Shown here: positions 41,784 through 51,258 of the stretch, piece by piece
How the letters are laid out: each line of letters opens with the position of its first letter
How positions within the stretch are numbered: the first letter of the stretch is position 1
From: Euryarchaeota archaeon UBA463
GTDB taxonomy: Archaea; Thermoplasmatota; Poseidoniia; Poseidoniales; Thalassarchaeaceae
Length of the DNA stretch: 64,000 nt
Reading direction: 5' to 3'
Assembly (NCBI GenBank): GCA_002501805.1
Contig: DAOI01000011.1
Coordinates: 1 to 64,000 of the forward strand
Position numbers and translations under genes: made by a program
The notes under the pieces: model-generated
What the model saw: only the letters and a program-made list of their open reading frames with translations
Told to the model about the DNA's origin: nothing
Databases searched by the model: none

Positions 41784-41864
41784 TACCCAAATACCTCCCA
41801 TGAATTTGAATAAAATCCGAGGTACAAGAGGTTGACTGATTAATCCCAACCCAGACAGAGTACT

Positions 41865-42134
41865 ATGAGTGGCGTTATTCGAGCGATTGGCTGGATAGTT
41901 TCTCTAGTCTTAATCATACTATCTTTGTATTCCATAATATCATCCGGAGAAGTAGGGCATCAATCTTGGATTTTCCTGCTATTAATACCATTTTCCGTTT
42001 CATTAGCACTATCATCTAAAGGAGGAGAAATTGATCCACACAATATCTCTGAAGAATGGGATGAGGATGAAAAGGCCGATGTTGAGAAGAATCTTCAAGC
42101 CGGAGACTTTGGATTCGATACGCCCGTTCTTTAA
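41865..42134 (+). CDS. Small membrane protein with two TM segments
   Basis: Not recognised. The 89-aa product has two hydrophobic segments (IGWIVSLVLIILSLYSII and WIFLLLIPFSVSLALS) and a very acidic tail (SEEWDEDEKADVEKN). It lies divergently 80 bp from the zinc-ribbon gene and ends exactly where the convergent aCPSF1 gene ends. The compact fit between neighbours supports it as real. Confidence 0.62.
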   Translation: MSGVIRAIGWIVSLVLIILSLYSIISSGEVGHQSWIFLLLIPFSVSLALSSKGGEIDPHNISEEWDEDEKADVEKNLQAGDFGFDTPVL

Positions 42135-44054
42135 TCACACCAGGCGGAGGGTTTCAAGATTATCAGGCGCATATGTCTGTACTTTGAATCTCTCTCTAAG
42201 TCCTTTTCTGAAGGCGTTGCAGGTTTGTGGATCTCCATGGTGACAAATTATCTTCCTAGGGGTGGGGTTTAGCGCTTTGACATAGTCCATTAGCTGATTT
42301 CTATCTGAGTGTCCACTGAACCCGTCGATAATCACCATATTGCAACGAACATCGATCATTAGCGTCTGGCCTTTGTCGACCAAAGGAACTTGCGAGTGTC
42401 CATCTTGGAGCCTCCTCCCCAGGGTTCCAGATGCCTGATATCCTACGAAGCAAAGTGTATTTCCTGGTTCGGGGGCCCAGTACTTGAAATATTCAACAAT
42501 TGGGCCACCTGTCATCATTCCGCTTGTTGCCAAGACAATGCAGGGTGTTGGGTCTAGAAGTATTGATTCTCTTTGTTCCCTAGACTCGACTTGCCTAAAC
42601 CACTTTGAATTAAATGGGTTCTCAGAGCCTCCTCTCAGCATCTTTCCTCTGAGGTCCTTATTCAGATAGTTGGGATGGCTAGTGTGAATGGCTGTCGCCT
42701 CTGAAATCATTCCGTCTAGCCAGACAGTAACTGGCGTAACCTTCTCAGATTTGAATAGTTCATCAATGGCCATCATTACCTCTTGTGATCTCCCCACTGC
42801 AAATACAGGGCAGAAAATTTTACCCTTTCTTGATAAGGTATCTATGATCAAATCTTGTAGATCTTGAGTAGCTTGTTGCCTGGTTGGTTGGATACTCTGT
42901 GGGCCACCATATGTGGATTCTATTACTAGCGTGTCAACCTTGTTGAATCTAACTGTAGCCGCGTCGAATAACCAAGATTTCTCATATTTTATATCTCCAG
43001 AGAATAGTAGTTTGTGCTCAGTTCTACCTTCACCAATTTGCATGTAGACACTTGACGAGCCGAGAATATGTCCAGCGTTTTCCATGGTTATTTTAATGTC
43101 AGGAGCTATGTCTGTCTTCTCTCCCCAATTTACATCGACCACATGTTTGATACATTCCTGAATATCGGATTTTGAGTATGGGGCTTCATTTCCTTCTGCT
43201 TGTGCCACTTTAATATAATCCATCTGTAATAGAGTCATTAAATCCCTAGTTGGTTGAGTGCAGTAAACAGGACCTTTGTAACCATATCTGAATAGAACCG
43301 GGAGCATCCCAATATGATCAACGTGAGCGTGAGTGATTACGACGGCGTCGATATTATCCAGGGGAAGCATCTCAGGGGCGGCAAAGAAAGGTTGGACCTC
43401 ACTTCTGTTACTAGTTGGTTTTGCACCGCAATCAACAAGAACCTTGGACTCATTGGTAGTAACCAGATGCATAGCTCTTCCAACCTCTCTGTATGAGCCG
43501 AGTGCGGTAACCCTGACCCACGATGGACCGGGCCTTTGAGGCCTGTATATCCTAGTGCCAAATTTTCTGAGGAGAGTTTTCCTTTCATCGGCTAGCTCTT
43601 TTCTGAATCTCCTAATATCCGTCTGAGTCCTGCTTTCTCTCGCAGGTGCCCTAACAACGTTTACCAGCCATCCAATATCGTTTCTAAGCTGTTGGATGTT
43701 AGCTCCTTTCTGACCTACTGCTGACTTGGGGTCATCAGCTTCAATTGTGACTTCAGATAAAGCTGGATCTAGCCAGATTCGTCTAATTAGAGCTTCTTCT
43801 GGCATTATTCTTGAAACCGCATCATTAACCTCACTCTCACTTGAAAGTAGATCTGGATGTGGCCTGATAACAACTCTTCTTCTTATGGCCTTAGCGATCT
43901 TAACTGTAAGGCTCTGCCCTCCTGCTCCTCCGAATGATGCAGGATCCTTAGTAATAACAGAAATAGAGCCAGCTTCCAGATCAACGTCATATTCTGTTCC
44001 TTCGGGAACAATTTTTCTAATTTTATTCTTAATTTCTGAGAAAGTAAGCCTCAT
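42135..44054 (-). CDS. Archaeal CPSF1/FttA-type beta-CASP ribonuclease with KH domains
   Basis: This 639-aa protein matches aCPSF1 (FttA), the archaeal transcription-termination and RNA 3'-end processing nuclease. Two N-terminal KH-type domains include AVGQKGANIQQLRNDIGWLV. The metallo-beta-lactamase core shows THAHVDHIGMLP (motif 2) and FSGDIKYE, and the beta-CASP part includes PVFAVGRSQEVM, TSGMMTGGP and FSGHSDRNQLMDY near the end. All metal-binding motifs are intact, so it should be catalytically active. Confidence 0.95.
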   Translation of the reverse strand: MRLTFSEIKNKIRKIVPEGTEYDVDLEAGSISVITKDPASFGGAGGQSLTVKIAKAIRRRVVIRPHPDLLSSESEVNDAVSRIMPEEALIRRIWLDPALSEVTIEADDPKSAVGQKGANIQQLRNDIGWLVNVVRAPARESRTQTDIRRFRKELADERKTLLRKFGTRIYRPQRPGPSWVRVTALGSYREVGRAMHLVTTNESKVLVDCGAKPTSNRSEVQPFFAAPEMLPLDNIDAVVITHAHVDHIGMLPVLFRYGYKGPVYCTQPTRDLMTLLQMDYIKVAQAEGNEAPYSKSDIQECIKHVVDVNWGEKTDIAPDIKITMENAGHILGSSSVYMQIGEGRTEHKLLFSGDIKYEKSWLFDAATVRFNKVDTLVIESTYGGPQSIQPTRQQATQDLQDLIIDTLSRKGKIFCPVFAVGRSQEVMMAIDELFKSEKVTPVTVWLDGMISEATAIHTSHPNYLNKDLRGKMLRGGSENPFNSKWFRQVESREQRESILLDPTPCIVLATSGMMTGGPIVEYFKYWAPEPGNTLCFVGYQASGTLGRRLQDGHSQVPLVDKGQTLMIDVRCNMVIIDGFSGHSDRNQLMDYVKALNPTPRKIICHHGDPQTCNAFRKGLRERFKVQTYAPDNLETLRLV

Positions 44055-44118
44055 TATTTCACTTCCTGCTCACGCTAGCTTTCCTGTTAACAACAGGTAA
44101 GTGCACTAAGCGTGAATT

Positions 44119-44772
44119 TCAAAGAGCTTTGATGAGATTGGAAACCTCATCTTCTGACAATTGTCTAAAGCCAGATTCTGGAGTAATTACAGCGAGATCC
44201 ATGCCATTACCGCTAGCGGCATCTCTCTGTGCTGATGCTAACAGTGCCTTTGCGGCAACCCTAAGGGCTTCCTTCTCAGACATATCGAGTTTGAATTGAT
44301 CTTCCAGAACTCCATACATGTAAGGACTGCCTGACCCAGTAGCGCAGTAAACATCTGGAATGGATCCGCCTGCAGAGTCTATGCTGTAAACACTCGACCC
44401 TGAACTGTCGACTCCTACGATAAGTAATTGGACATAGTGTGGCCTACCAACTAGAATATTGGCAGTTAATGTTGCTGCCCCTTTGACAGTCATCGGTTTA
44501 CCCTGCTTTAGCTCATACAGCTTCAATTCGGCAGATAGAGTTCTAGAGAGGGATTGTGCATGGCCCACAAGGCCAGCGGTAGTTAGAGCAACATAGTCTG
44601 AAATATCGAACAATTTCTTGACACTCTTGTTTGCAATGAAGTGCCCCATGGTAGCCCTATGATCTGCACCGACTACTACGCCGCCATCAAAGGTAATTCC
44701 AATAGTACTGGTACCTGTCTTAACTGCATCAAGTGTGGGATCCATAGTGTCACCGCCGGTGAGTGCCGACAA
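44119..44772 (-). CDS. psmB: Proteasome beta subunit
   Basis: The catalytic subunit of the 20S proteasome. A short propeptide ends at VKTG|TSTIGI, so the mature N-terminal nucleophile would be that Thr. Asp in VVVGADHRATMG and Lys in NKSVKKLF are the other catalytic residues. The pattern SGSPYMYGVLE and SGNGMDLAVI is typical. The start can be ATG 44772 or ATG 44745. It is the only proteasome gene in the window. Confidence 0.95.
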   Translation of the reverse strand: MSALTGGDTMDPTLDAVKTGTSTIGITFDGGVVVGADHRATMGHFIANKSVKKLFDISDYVALTTAGLVGHAQSLSRTLSAELKLYELKQGKPMTVKGAATLTANILVGRPHYVQLLIVGVDSSGSSVYSIDSAGGSIPDVYCATGSGSPYMYGVLEDQFKLDMSEKEALRVAAKALLASAQRDAASGNGMDLAVITPESGFRQLSEDEVSNLIKAL

Positions 44773-44862
44773 CCTCTTCTCAGGACAGCCCCTTATGAAT
44801 CCGACGGGACCAAGGTTTGAGAAAACCCCTAACTTGCTATTCTAATCGTAGGTTGGGACCGG

Positions 44863-44869
44863 ATAAATC
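44863..44869 (+). promoter_or_regulatory. TATA-like element upstream of sepF
   Basis: ATAAATC is located about 30 bases ahead of GTG 44896, which would give a leader of only a few bases. It lies in the 123-bp divergent space between psmB and the SepF-like gene. Confidence 0.3.
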
Positions 44870-44895
44870 AAGGAGCATCTGTATTTTGCAGAGAC

Positions 44896-45285
44896 GTGGC
44901 AAGAGGGGGGCGTAAGGAGCCGAAGTGGATTGAGGTGAGAGAATCTGAGCCAAATGTGGACACTATGGCCCCAGGCCAAGATTATCACGACCTCGGAACT
45001 TCTTACCCCGATGCACCCGTTCCAAGAGTCGTTGGCGACGTTGTTATCAGGAGGTGCGAACTTGATGACCTAACTGGAATCTCTGAATTGATGAATTGGA
45101 TTTCTGATGGCGATATGGTGATAGTAAAGATGGGTGAAATAATAAAAAATGACCTAGAGCTCAATGTGGCTGTAAATAAAATTCAAAGATTTGTTGAAGA
45201 CGATATAGCTGGCGAGGTTGTCAGACTAGGAGATAGGCGTCTACTACTTCTGCCTTCGAGCTTCACGAGTGGAATTAGTAATTGA
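44896..45285 (+). CDS. sepF: SepF-like cell division protein
   Basis: The 129-aa protein ends in a SepF-type domain: VVIRRCELDDLTGISELMNWISDGDMVIVKM matches the D-x-x-x-I-x-x-x-L-x-x-G-D-x-V-I-V pattern, with a second helix and LLLLPSSF as the final strand. Archaeal SepF anchors FtsZ to the membrane. The first about 45 residues are polar; a membrane-targeting helix is not obvious. GTG 44896 is the likely start. ZPR1 begins overlapping or nine bases after it. Confidence 0.82.
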   Translation: MARGGRKEPKWIEVRESEPNVDTMAPGQDYHDLGTSYPDAPVPRVVGDVVIRRCELDDLTGISELMNWISDGDMVIVKMGEIIKNDLELNVAVNKIQRFVEDDIAGEVVRLGDRRLLLLPSSFTSGISN

Positions 45286-45293
45286 GGGTCATT

Positions 45294-45890
45294 ATGGAGA
45301 GTCAGGTAGAGCAGTCATGCCCGATTTGTGGTACGGAGAATAGTCTTAAGATGTTGGCACACACCTCTGAAATACCTTATTTTGGAGAGCACACGCAAAT
45401 CACAATGTCGTGCCATAGTTGTGGTTGGAGAGTTACCGATTTTATACCAGCTGAGGGGAAGAAGGCCGGTTCATGGAAATTAGTTGTAAGTTCTACGGAG
45501 CACATTAGTTCTAGGGTAGTAAGATCGTCCTCGTGTACTGTAAGGATAGTTGAGCTTGGTCTGGAGGTAACTCCGGGTTCGAGTTCTACTGGATATATAT
45601 CCAATGTAGAGGGCGTTTTAGATAGATTTTCTAGTGCAATAGGAACGATTAGGAGACAGGCGGATGCGGAAGGGGATGGAGATATTTTGAAAAAATGCGA
45701 TGAGCTTCTTTCGAAGATTGATATGGTAAAGAATGGTCGCCTCACTGTAACTTTGGAACTACTCGATCCTGTTGGCCACAGTCAAATTCTACATGAAGAG
45801 GCTGTATCTTCAGAAATTTCAGATGAGGATGCAAGGGAATTGGATCCGGGGCCGGTATATCCAGTTTTTGATGTCTCAAGTGATAATTAG
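45294..45890 (+). CDS. ZPR1-type zinc finger protein
   Basis: The N-terminal half has the ZPR1 pattern: SCPICGTENSL, TSEIPYFGEHTQ, SCHSCGWRVTDF (Cys4 zinc finger with I-P-Y-F-G between the pairs), followed by the ZPR1 beta domain including SSTEHISSRVVRSSSCTVRI and TVEGVLDRF-like NVEGVLDRF. Archaeal ZPR1 homologues are single-copy versions of the eukaryotic EF1A chaperone. At 198 aa it is the archaeal short form. ATG 45294 is the first good start after the sepF stop; its stop overlaps the convergent trpS stop by four bases. Confidence 0.92.
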   Translation: MESQVEQSCPICGTENSLKMLAHTSEIPYFGEHTQITMSCHSCGWRVTDFIPAEGKKAGSWKLVVSSTEHISSRVVRSSSCTVRIVELGLEVTPGSSSTGYISNVEGVLDRFSSAIGTIRRQADAEGDGDILKKCDELLSKIDMVKNGRLTVTLELLDPVGHSQILHEEAVSSEISDEDARELDPGPVYPVFDVSSDN

Positions 45891-47269
45891 ACAGAGTCAT
45901 GAGAGATGAACTCATGAGTCCTATCCCTCCAATACTCTCTTTTCTCAGAGATTTCTTCCAACCACGTGGAGGCTTTGTCGATACATAATTTCTTAATCTC
46001 CCCAGCTAACATTCTGCCACTTTCGTAATCTCTCCTAATCTCGGCTATTGCAGAGTCTTCCTGCTCAAAGAAGAACTTCAGGTATTGGAAAGAGATATCT
46101 TTGGAACAGTCACCGCCTAGTCTTCTGTGTTCCTCAACTGTAGACTTCCCCCCGCTAATAGCCCTGTTGACCTTCTTAGACATCGCCTCGACGGAGTCTG
46201 TCATGAAGATCGTAGTTTCAGGCTTTGAAGAGGACATTTTACCCCCGGTCATTCCTGGGGCGAATCTATGATAGGTTGAGCAGGGGGGCATTAGCCCTAG
46301 GCCTCCTAGGTTTCTTTCAAATCGCAATAACTGCATTCTAATTAGATTCTTGTCTGACCTAGTTGCCCCTGGAATATCTATTGTTCCATGCTTTGGATTG
46401 GATGAAAAGTCAGCGAAACCAAGTGGAGAGATTAAGTCAATTATTTTGCTGAAAATAACATCCCTTGAAGAACGGTCTAACCTACCGTTACTATCAACAC
46501 CGAAAATTGCAGAATTGTCGGGTTGCATAGACAGTGAGACAGTTAGGCCACCTGATTTTTTCTCCTTAATATTAAACCAATTAGTCTTGCCAACAATATC
46601 CCTAGTAAGTCTGAGATGTGGATCTTGATCAATTCCAACTGGGACTACAATAGGCCTGAGGCCACCAAAATCATCAAGCTGTGGATGGACGATGTCCCCA
46701 ACTTGTACTAGAGGTGCCTGGACGTGAGCTAAATTAGTCTCACCTGTAAAGCCATAAATAGACTCAAACTCAGATAGATTGGTCCTCCTACCTAGTGTGA
46801 AACCGAGTCTCTGAACTTCTGGCCTAGAGCTCTGGAAATATACTTCAGTCTCTGATGGGTCTAAGCCTAAAGCAGCATAGTTCAGAACATATTCCTCTAA
46901 TGCGGTCTTGCGCCCTTGAGCTATAGAGGTCCCACGGGTTGCTAATGCTTCGAGATCAGCTACTGCAACGGTGACATCGGCTCCGTGTCCTTGGAACCAC
47001 TTAACTTGCTCAATTACCATGCTATGCCCCAGATGCATCCTTCCACTGGGCATTAGACCAGTCAGTACGCCCAAAGGCGACTTGTCCCTTATGGAACGTA
47101 TTGCTACATCTAAGTCCCTGTGGGCGAAAACAACACCTCTACGATGAAGCATGCCCGGATTGGGAATTGTGCTTTGATCGACCAATTCAAGGCCAAATTG
47201 ATTAACAATTCTGGAGTAGTCGGTTTCTCCGTCCGAAGACCATGGGTCAATACCGACGTCCTCGTTCAT
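45887..47269 (-). CDS. trpS: Tryptophanyl-tRNA synthetase
   Basis: The 460-aa class I synthetase has SGRMHLGHSMV (HIGH motif), the N-terminal DPWSSDGETDYSRIVNQFG typical of archaeal and eukaryotic TrpRS, and GKMSSSKPETTIF (KMSKS motif). PVGIDQDPHLRLTRDI is a TrpRS signature distinguishing it from TyrRS. It is convergent with zpr1. Confidence 0.94.
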   Translation of the reverse strand: MNEDVGIDPWSSDGETDYSRIVNQFGLELVDQSTIPNPGMLHRRGVVFAHRDLDVAIRSIRDKSPLGVLTGLMPSGRMHLGHSMVIEQVKWFQGHGADVTVAVADLEALATRGTSIAQGRKTALEEYVLNYAALGLDPSETEVYFQSSRPEVQRLGFTLGRRTNLSEFESIYGFTGETNLAHVQAPLVQVGDIVHPQLDDFGGLRPIVVPVGIDQDPHLRLTRDIVGKTNWFNIKEKKSGGLTVSLSMQPDNSAIFGVDSNGRLDRSSRDVIFSKIIDLISPLGFADFSSNPKHGTIDIPGATRSDKNLIRMQLLRFERNLGGLGLMPPCSTYHRFAPGMTGGKMSSSKPETTIFMTDSVEAMSKKVNRAISGGKSTVEEHRRLGGDCSKDISFQYLKFFFEQEDSAIAEIRRDYESGRMLAGEIKKLCIDKASTWLEEISEKREYWRDRTHEFISHDSV

Positions 47270-47368
47270 GAGTGTTGGAATGTATGGTCCTCAATCAAGT
47301 CATCGCTGTTAAAGGACTCAAAATAGCGAACCGAAGGTGCAATAGGTCGTTGCCGGTCCCGCATGAAT

Positions 47369-48427
47369 ATGAAATTGGTACATTGCTTTGGGGCTGGCTT
47401 GGTAGGCTCATATGTGGCTAGAAAACTAGCTCAAAGTGGTTATCTTGTGTACATTTATGATATAGAGCCAAAAAATAGTACGTTTGAGGCGTACACAAAT
47501 ATCACTGTGCATGTGGGGGATGTTTTTGGTTACGACTTAGATGCTCTTGGTAATGATTCCATATTTGTGAATATGTTACCTGGCGAGGTCGGTCACAATC
47601 TTACAAAGAGGCTCGCTCGTGTAGGCGGTCGGCAGATAGTAGATCTTAGTTTTAGCGAGAAGACTCCTGACACGATAATGGAAGATAGGATTGGCATTGG
47701 CACTAAAGTCCTCTGGGATGTTGGAATAGCACCGGGGCTGTCAAACATGCTCCTCTCTGAGGCATACAGAAAATTGGGAAGTCTGAAGACAGCTGAAATA
47801 AGAGTAGGTGGAAATCCTGCTGAAAAAATAGGTGGATGGGACTACATGGCTCCGTTTTCTCCGGGGGATGTAATAGCAGAGTATACCAGACCCGCTAGAG
47901 TGGTTAGAAAAGGAGTGGTGGTAACTCTCCCTGCACTTACTGAGAGGCATTCAATAGGCGTTGACGGGAGAGGCACAATGGAGGCATTTCTTACAGATGG
48001 ACTTCGTTCAGTCATGAGCTCCATACCTGCGGAAGAGATGTCAGAGTATACGGTAAGATGGCCCGGACACATAGAGAGATTCATCAGGGAAAGAGATTCT
48101 AACTCGCTAGATTTAGAGAAGTTGATTGGCGAGTGGCGTTTTGATATAGAGACTCCTGAATTCACCTGGATGGAAGTTACTGCTATTGATCATCTAGGAA
48201 ATAGTATGGACTGGATAGTAAGTGATTCTGGAGGAGAAGACGGATCTTCCATGGCTCGGACGACGGGACTTGTAACAGTAGGATGTATTCGGGCATGGAT
48301 TGAGGACCCGGCTATGCTTGAGGCGGGAATACATGCGCCTGAGAGCCTTCCAAGAAACGTTATGATTTCAATTATTGAGATGATGAGAGAACACGGAGTA
48401 GAGATTACTGGCCCTAATATCAATTGA
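47369..48427 (+). CDS. Saccharopine dehydrogenase-like oxidoreductase
   Basis: The N-terminus VHCFGAGLVGSYVARKLA is a Rossmann NAD(P)-binding motif. GIAPGLSNMLLSEAYRKL and the later KIGGWDYMAPFSPGDVI fit the saccharopine dehydrogenase C-terminal domain, as in lysine-pathway reductases and related archaeal proteins of unknown substrate. No lysine-pathway genes are adjacent, so the substrate is open. ATG 47369 or ATG 47363 is the start. Confidence 0.85.
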   Translation: MKLVHCFGAGLVGSYVARKLAQSGYLVYIYDIEPKNSTFEAYTNITVHVGDVFGYDLDALGNDSIFVNMLPGEVGHNLTKRLARVGGRQIVDLSFSEKTPDTIMEDRIGIGTKVLWDVGIAPGLSNMLLSEAYRKLGSLKTAEIRVGGNPAEKIGGWDYMAPFSPGDVIAEYTRPARVVRKGVVVTLPALTERHSIGVDGRGTMEAFLTDGLRSVMSSIPAEEMSEYTVRWPGHIERFIRERDSNSLDLEKLIGEWRFDIETPEFTWMEVTAIDHLGNSMDWIVSDSGGEDGSSMARTTGLVTVGCIRAWIEDPAMLEAGIHAPESLPRNVMISIIEMMREHGVEITGPNIN

Positions 48428-48458
48428 TAATAATGGTTAAAATTAGGGCAAAAATCTG

Positions 48459-49556
48459 TTATTCTAAATCGTCCATTTCCACTATTCTCTTCACAACAAC
48501 TGGAACCGCTATTAGGACTGATAATGCAATAATAGGGAGGCTCCAATTAATCTCCTCTACGGAGGGTCTTTCCACTAGCCAAGTAAAGGTCAAAATCGAT
48601 TCTTGAAAGTCCGAAGACCATTGGAAGAGATTTGTTGTGTGGTGCCCCACTACTGTAACAGCATGATGTAGATCATTGAAAGTAAGCAACGGGGAAAATG
48701 AGAATTCATCGGGCATATCATCGATGGTAACCTCTACAGATGACCCGGGCATTATTGTGAATAAGGCCCCATTTTCATGTGTCCTCCAGCCATGTTTCAA
48801 TTTCCTTTCAGTGATGCTCAAATCTGGAAATTGTTCACCTTCATTATCATAAACTTCGATGAAGTTTCCTTCGATTTGCAAACTAACCGAGCCCGGAACA
48901 TCCCAGGCATTTGACGATTTTGGATTAGAAATAATTATCTTATTTTCTTGAGCGTTAACTTCAATGGCATCACTTGAAATTTCATGGAAATACCATTCCC
49001 CCCAAGTAGTAAACCATACGTCTTGTTCTTCGAGCCAAGTCATCAAATCTTTATCTTCCCTGACCTTAATGTCATCAACCCTAGCCCTCCACCAAATACT
49101 AACTAGGGAGTCTTCTTCAGCAGACTCCAGTAGTTCCATATTTGCAGAATTCTTCTCCAAGCTACCTCCGTTTCTCGAGAATGCCACTAATCCCTCTGGG
49201 GCGGTTTGAATCATATCGCCTGTAATTAAGAAGCCCGAGTTTACTAGAGCAAGTGCTGTTTGATTGTCTACATAATCGCCAGTGATTCCGAAAGAGATTG
49301 GATCTTTCCCCCACCTGGAAGAGTTAGTGTGAGAAACCAGGTATTCCCTACATGCTTCAATGACCCAGTTTTCTTCCAATGTATCTATGTCTTCGAATCC
49401 ATGGCATCCGAATTCATCACCATTTTCCATCCTCTCGGGCCCAATGAGGTTGGTCAGCCATCCATCATCGGACCATTCCCCTACAACACTGGGTGAAAGA
49501 ATAGGAATTAGAAATATCGATGCCAGTATCAGAGAGAGTTCTTTGCGCGGTGGCAT
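48459..49556 (-). CDS. Hypothetical surface protein with signal peptide and C-terminal anchor
   Basis: The 365-aa product has a signal peptide (LSLILASIFLIPILSPSVVG), a polar external region with aromatic-rich segments such as DDGWLTNLIGPERM and VWFTTWGEWYF, and a C-terminal TM (LPIIALSVLIAVPVVVKRIV) with an acidic end. The middle region may be a class I glutamine amidotransferase-like or DUF4350-type fold, but this is a weak impression. No catalytic residues are assigned. Confidence 0.75.
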   Translation of the reverse strand: MPPRKELSLILASIFLIPILSPSVVGEWSDDGWLTNLIGPERMENGDEFGCHGFEDIDTLEENWVIEACREYLVSHTNSSRWGKDPISFGITGDYVDNQTALALVNSGFLITGDMIQTAPEGLVAFSRNGGSLEKNSANMELLESAEEDSLVSIWWRARVDDIKVREDKDLMTWLEEQDVWFTTWGEWYFHEISSDAIEVNAQENKIIISNPKSSNAWDVPGSVSLQIEGNFIEVYDNEGEQFPDLSITERKLKHGWRTHENGALFTIMPGSSVEVTIDDMPDEFSFSPLLTFNDLHHAVTVVGHHTTNLFQWSSDFQESILTFTWLVERPSVEEINWSLPIIALSVLIAVPVVVKRIVEMDDLE

Positions 49557-49635
49557 GCACTTGGCAGGGGGTAAATGTCTAGAATACTTGTCATTGTATC
49601 ACAAAGAGTGAAATGACATTCTTTGTCGGAGTTAC

Positions 49636-50412
49636 GTGGATAAGCTCTCTGCTGAGGATATTCGTTCATTCTCTTATCTATCGGATATTGGGGGCACTGA
49701 AGAGTCCTTTTCAATTCCTTTGATTTATCGGTTTCTAATCAGGTACCTTTCACCCCTAGTTAGGTTCTTCTTCAATATTAACTATACGGGACTGGAAAGA
49801 ATACCAAGAAAGGGAGCTATGATTATTACTTCCAATCATGTGTCTAACCTAGATCCTATCCTCAAGATTCTTGCCGCACGTAGACATGTGTTTTATCTTG
49901 CCAAAGAGGGGCACTTCCGGAAGCAGCCTAACAGATTTATCATGAGGAGTAATGGGATGATTGAGACTATCAGATCTGAAGGTGGTAAAGACGCACTCTC
50001 TAGAGCTCATGATGTGTTAACCTCTGGGTTTGCATTAGGAATATTTCCAGAGGGCACTAGATCTAGAAATGAGAGGGCTCCATTCTTACAAAAAGGAAAG
50101 ACCGGCGTGGCTAGGCTCGCGGCTAGTTTCCCGGATATTCCTGTAATTCCAATCTGCATTATTGGCTCAAGGGAGGTGATGCCCCCGGGTGCAAATTTTA
50201 TTCGGTTCTGGAAAGCCATCGAAATCCATATTGGAGAGCCTGTAACATTCGGAGAATGGCTCATCTCTGACGATGGTGGTGACTTCAGCAAGAGTCAATT
50301 AGAGATGTTGAGTTCAGTTGATGAACATGGAAGAAGCTCGATAATGAAGTCCCTATACCGTAAGTTCACAGATCAATTGATGTGGACGATTGAACAAATG
50401 GGAGCACCCTGA
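49636..50412 (+). CDS. 1-acyl-sn-glycerol-3-phosphate acyltransferase-like (PlsC family)
   Basis: The motif SNHVSNLDP (H-x4-D) near residue 78 and FPEGTRSRNERAPF near residue 145 are the acyl-CoA/acyl-ACP acyltransferase motifs I and III, and VIPICIIGS is the fourth. Such enzymes esterify fatty acids to glycerol phosphate in bacterial lipids. In an archaeon that also has geranylgeranyl reductase, this is unusual but has been noted for Marine Group II. The start is probably GTG 49636, since the N-terminal residues read naturally; an N-terminal amphipathic region (RFLIRYLSPLVRFFF) may bind membrane. Confidence 0.88.
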   Translation: MDKLSAEDIRSFSYLSDIGGTEESFSIPLIYRFLIRYLSPLVRFFFNINYTGLERIPRKGAMIITSNHVSNLDPILKILAARRHVFYLAKEGHFRKQPNRFIMRSNGMIETIRSEGGKDALSRAHDVLTSGFALGIFPEGTRSRNERAPFLQKGKTGVARLAASFPDIPVIPICIIGSREVMPPGANFIRFWKAIEIHIGEPVTFGEWLISDDGGDFSKSQLEMLSSVDEHGRSSIMKSLYRKFTDQLMWTIEQMGAP

Positions 50413-50454
50413 ACAGCCGCATCCTTGAAGGACTGCCGACATGACGTAGGGTTG

Positions 50455-51249
50455 ATGAAACAATACCTGGACTTCCTTCGAAGGATTCTCGATGAGGGGT
50501 CTGTTAAGGAAGACAGAACTGGTACTGGAACTGTTTCTTTATTTGGGCACCAGATGAGATTTGATCTTTCCGAGGGATTTCCGGCAGTAACCACAAAGAA
50601 AGTGCATTGGCCTAGTGTTATTCATGAGCTCCTTTGGTTCCTTTCGGGAGAAACTAACGTGGGTTATCTTAGAGATAACGGTGTCAGAATTTGGAATGAG
50701 TGGGCTGATGAGAATGGCGACCTGGGTCCTGTTTATGGAAAGCAATGGAGAAAATGGGAAACTCCCGATGGAAAGGTAGTAGATCAAATCAGCAATGCTG
50801 TGGAGATGATAAAGGAGAATCCTGAGAGTCGAAGAATAATAGTTTCTGCATGGAATGTTGGGGAGTTGGATCATATGGCACTCATGCCTTGTCATGCTTT
50901 CTTCCAGTTCTACGTGAGAGATGGGAAGCTATCTTGTCAACTGTACCAAAGAAGTGCTGATGCTTTTCTTGGAGTGCCGTTTAATATTTCTTCATACAGT
51001 CTCTTGACATGTATGGTCGCACAAGTTTGTAACCTTGAGCCCGGGGAGTTTATCTGGACTGGTGGGGATTGTCACCTTTACAGTAATCATATAGAACAAG
51101 CTAGAAAGCAGATAGAGAGGGATCCCCTTGCACTGCCTAAGCTAGTGTTAGACCATAATGTTGAGTCGATTGATGATTTTGACTACTCTAGCATCAAGAT
51201 TCTGGACTACGAACATCATCCCCATATTCCTGCTCCTATTTCGGTTTGA
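50455..51249 (+). CDS. thyA: Thymidylate synthase
   Basis: ThyA methylates dUMP using methylenetetrahydrofolate. The active-site Cys is in LMPCHAFFQFYV, and KEDRTGTGTVSLFG, GDLGPVYGKQWRKW, QLYQRSADAFLGVPFN and GGDCHLYSNH are family signatures. ATG 50455 gives 264 aa, the same length as the E. coli enzyme. DHFR follows nine bases after the stop, the usual bacterial pair for folate recycling. Confidence 0.97.
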   Translation: MKQYLDFLRRILDEGSVKEDRTGTGTVSLFGHQMRFDLSEGFPAVTTKKVHWPSVIHELLWFLSGETNVGYLRDNGVRIWNEWADENGDLGPVYGKQWRKWETPDGKVVDQISNAVEMIKENPESRRIIVSAWNVGELDHMALMPCHAFFQFYVRDGKLSCQLYQRSADAFLGVPFNISSYSLLTCMVAQVCNLEPGEFIWTGGDCHLYSNHIEQARKQIERDPLALPKLVLDHNVESIDDFDYSSIKILDYEHHPHIPAPISV

Positions 51250-51258
51250 GGTAATAAA

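Noticed and set aside
45570..45600. GGGTTCGAG-like segment resembling a tRNA T loop
   Set aside because: It lies inside the zpr1 coding sequence and no acceptor or anticodon stem can be formed around it.
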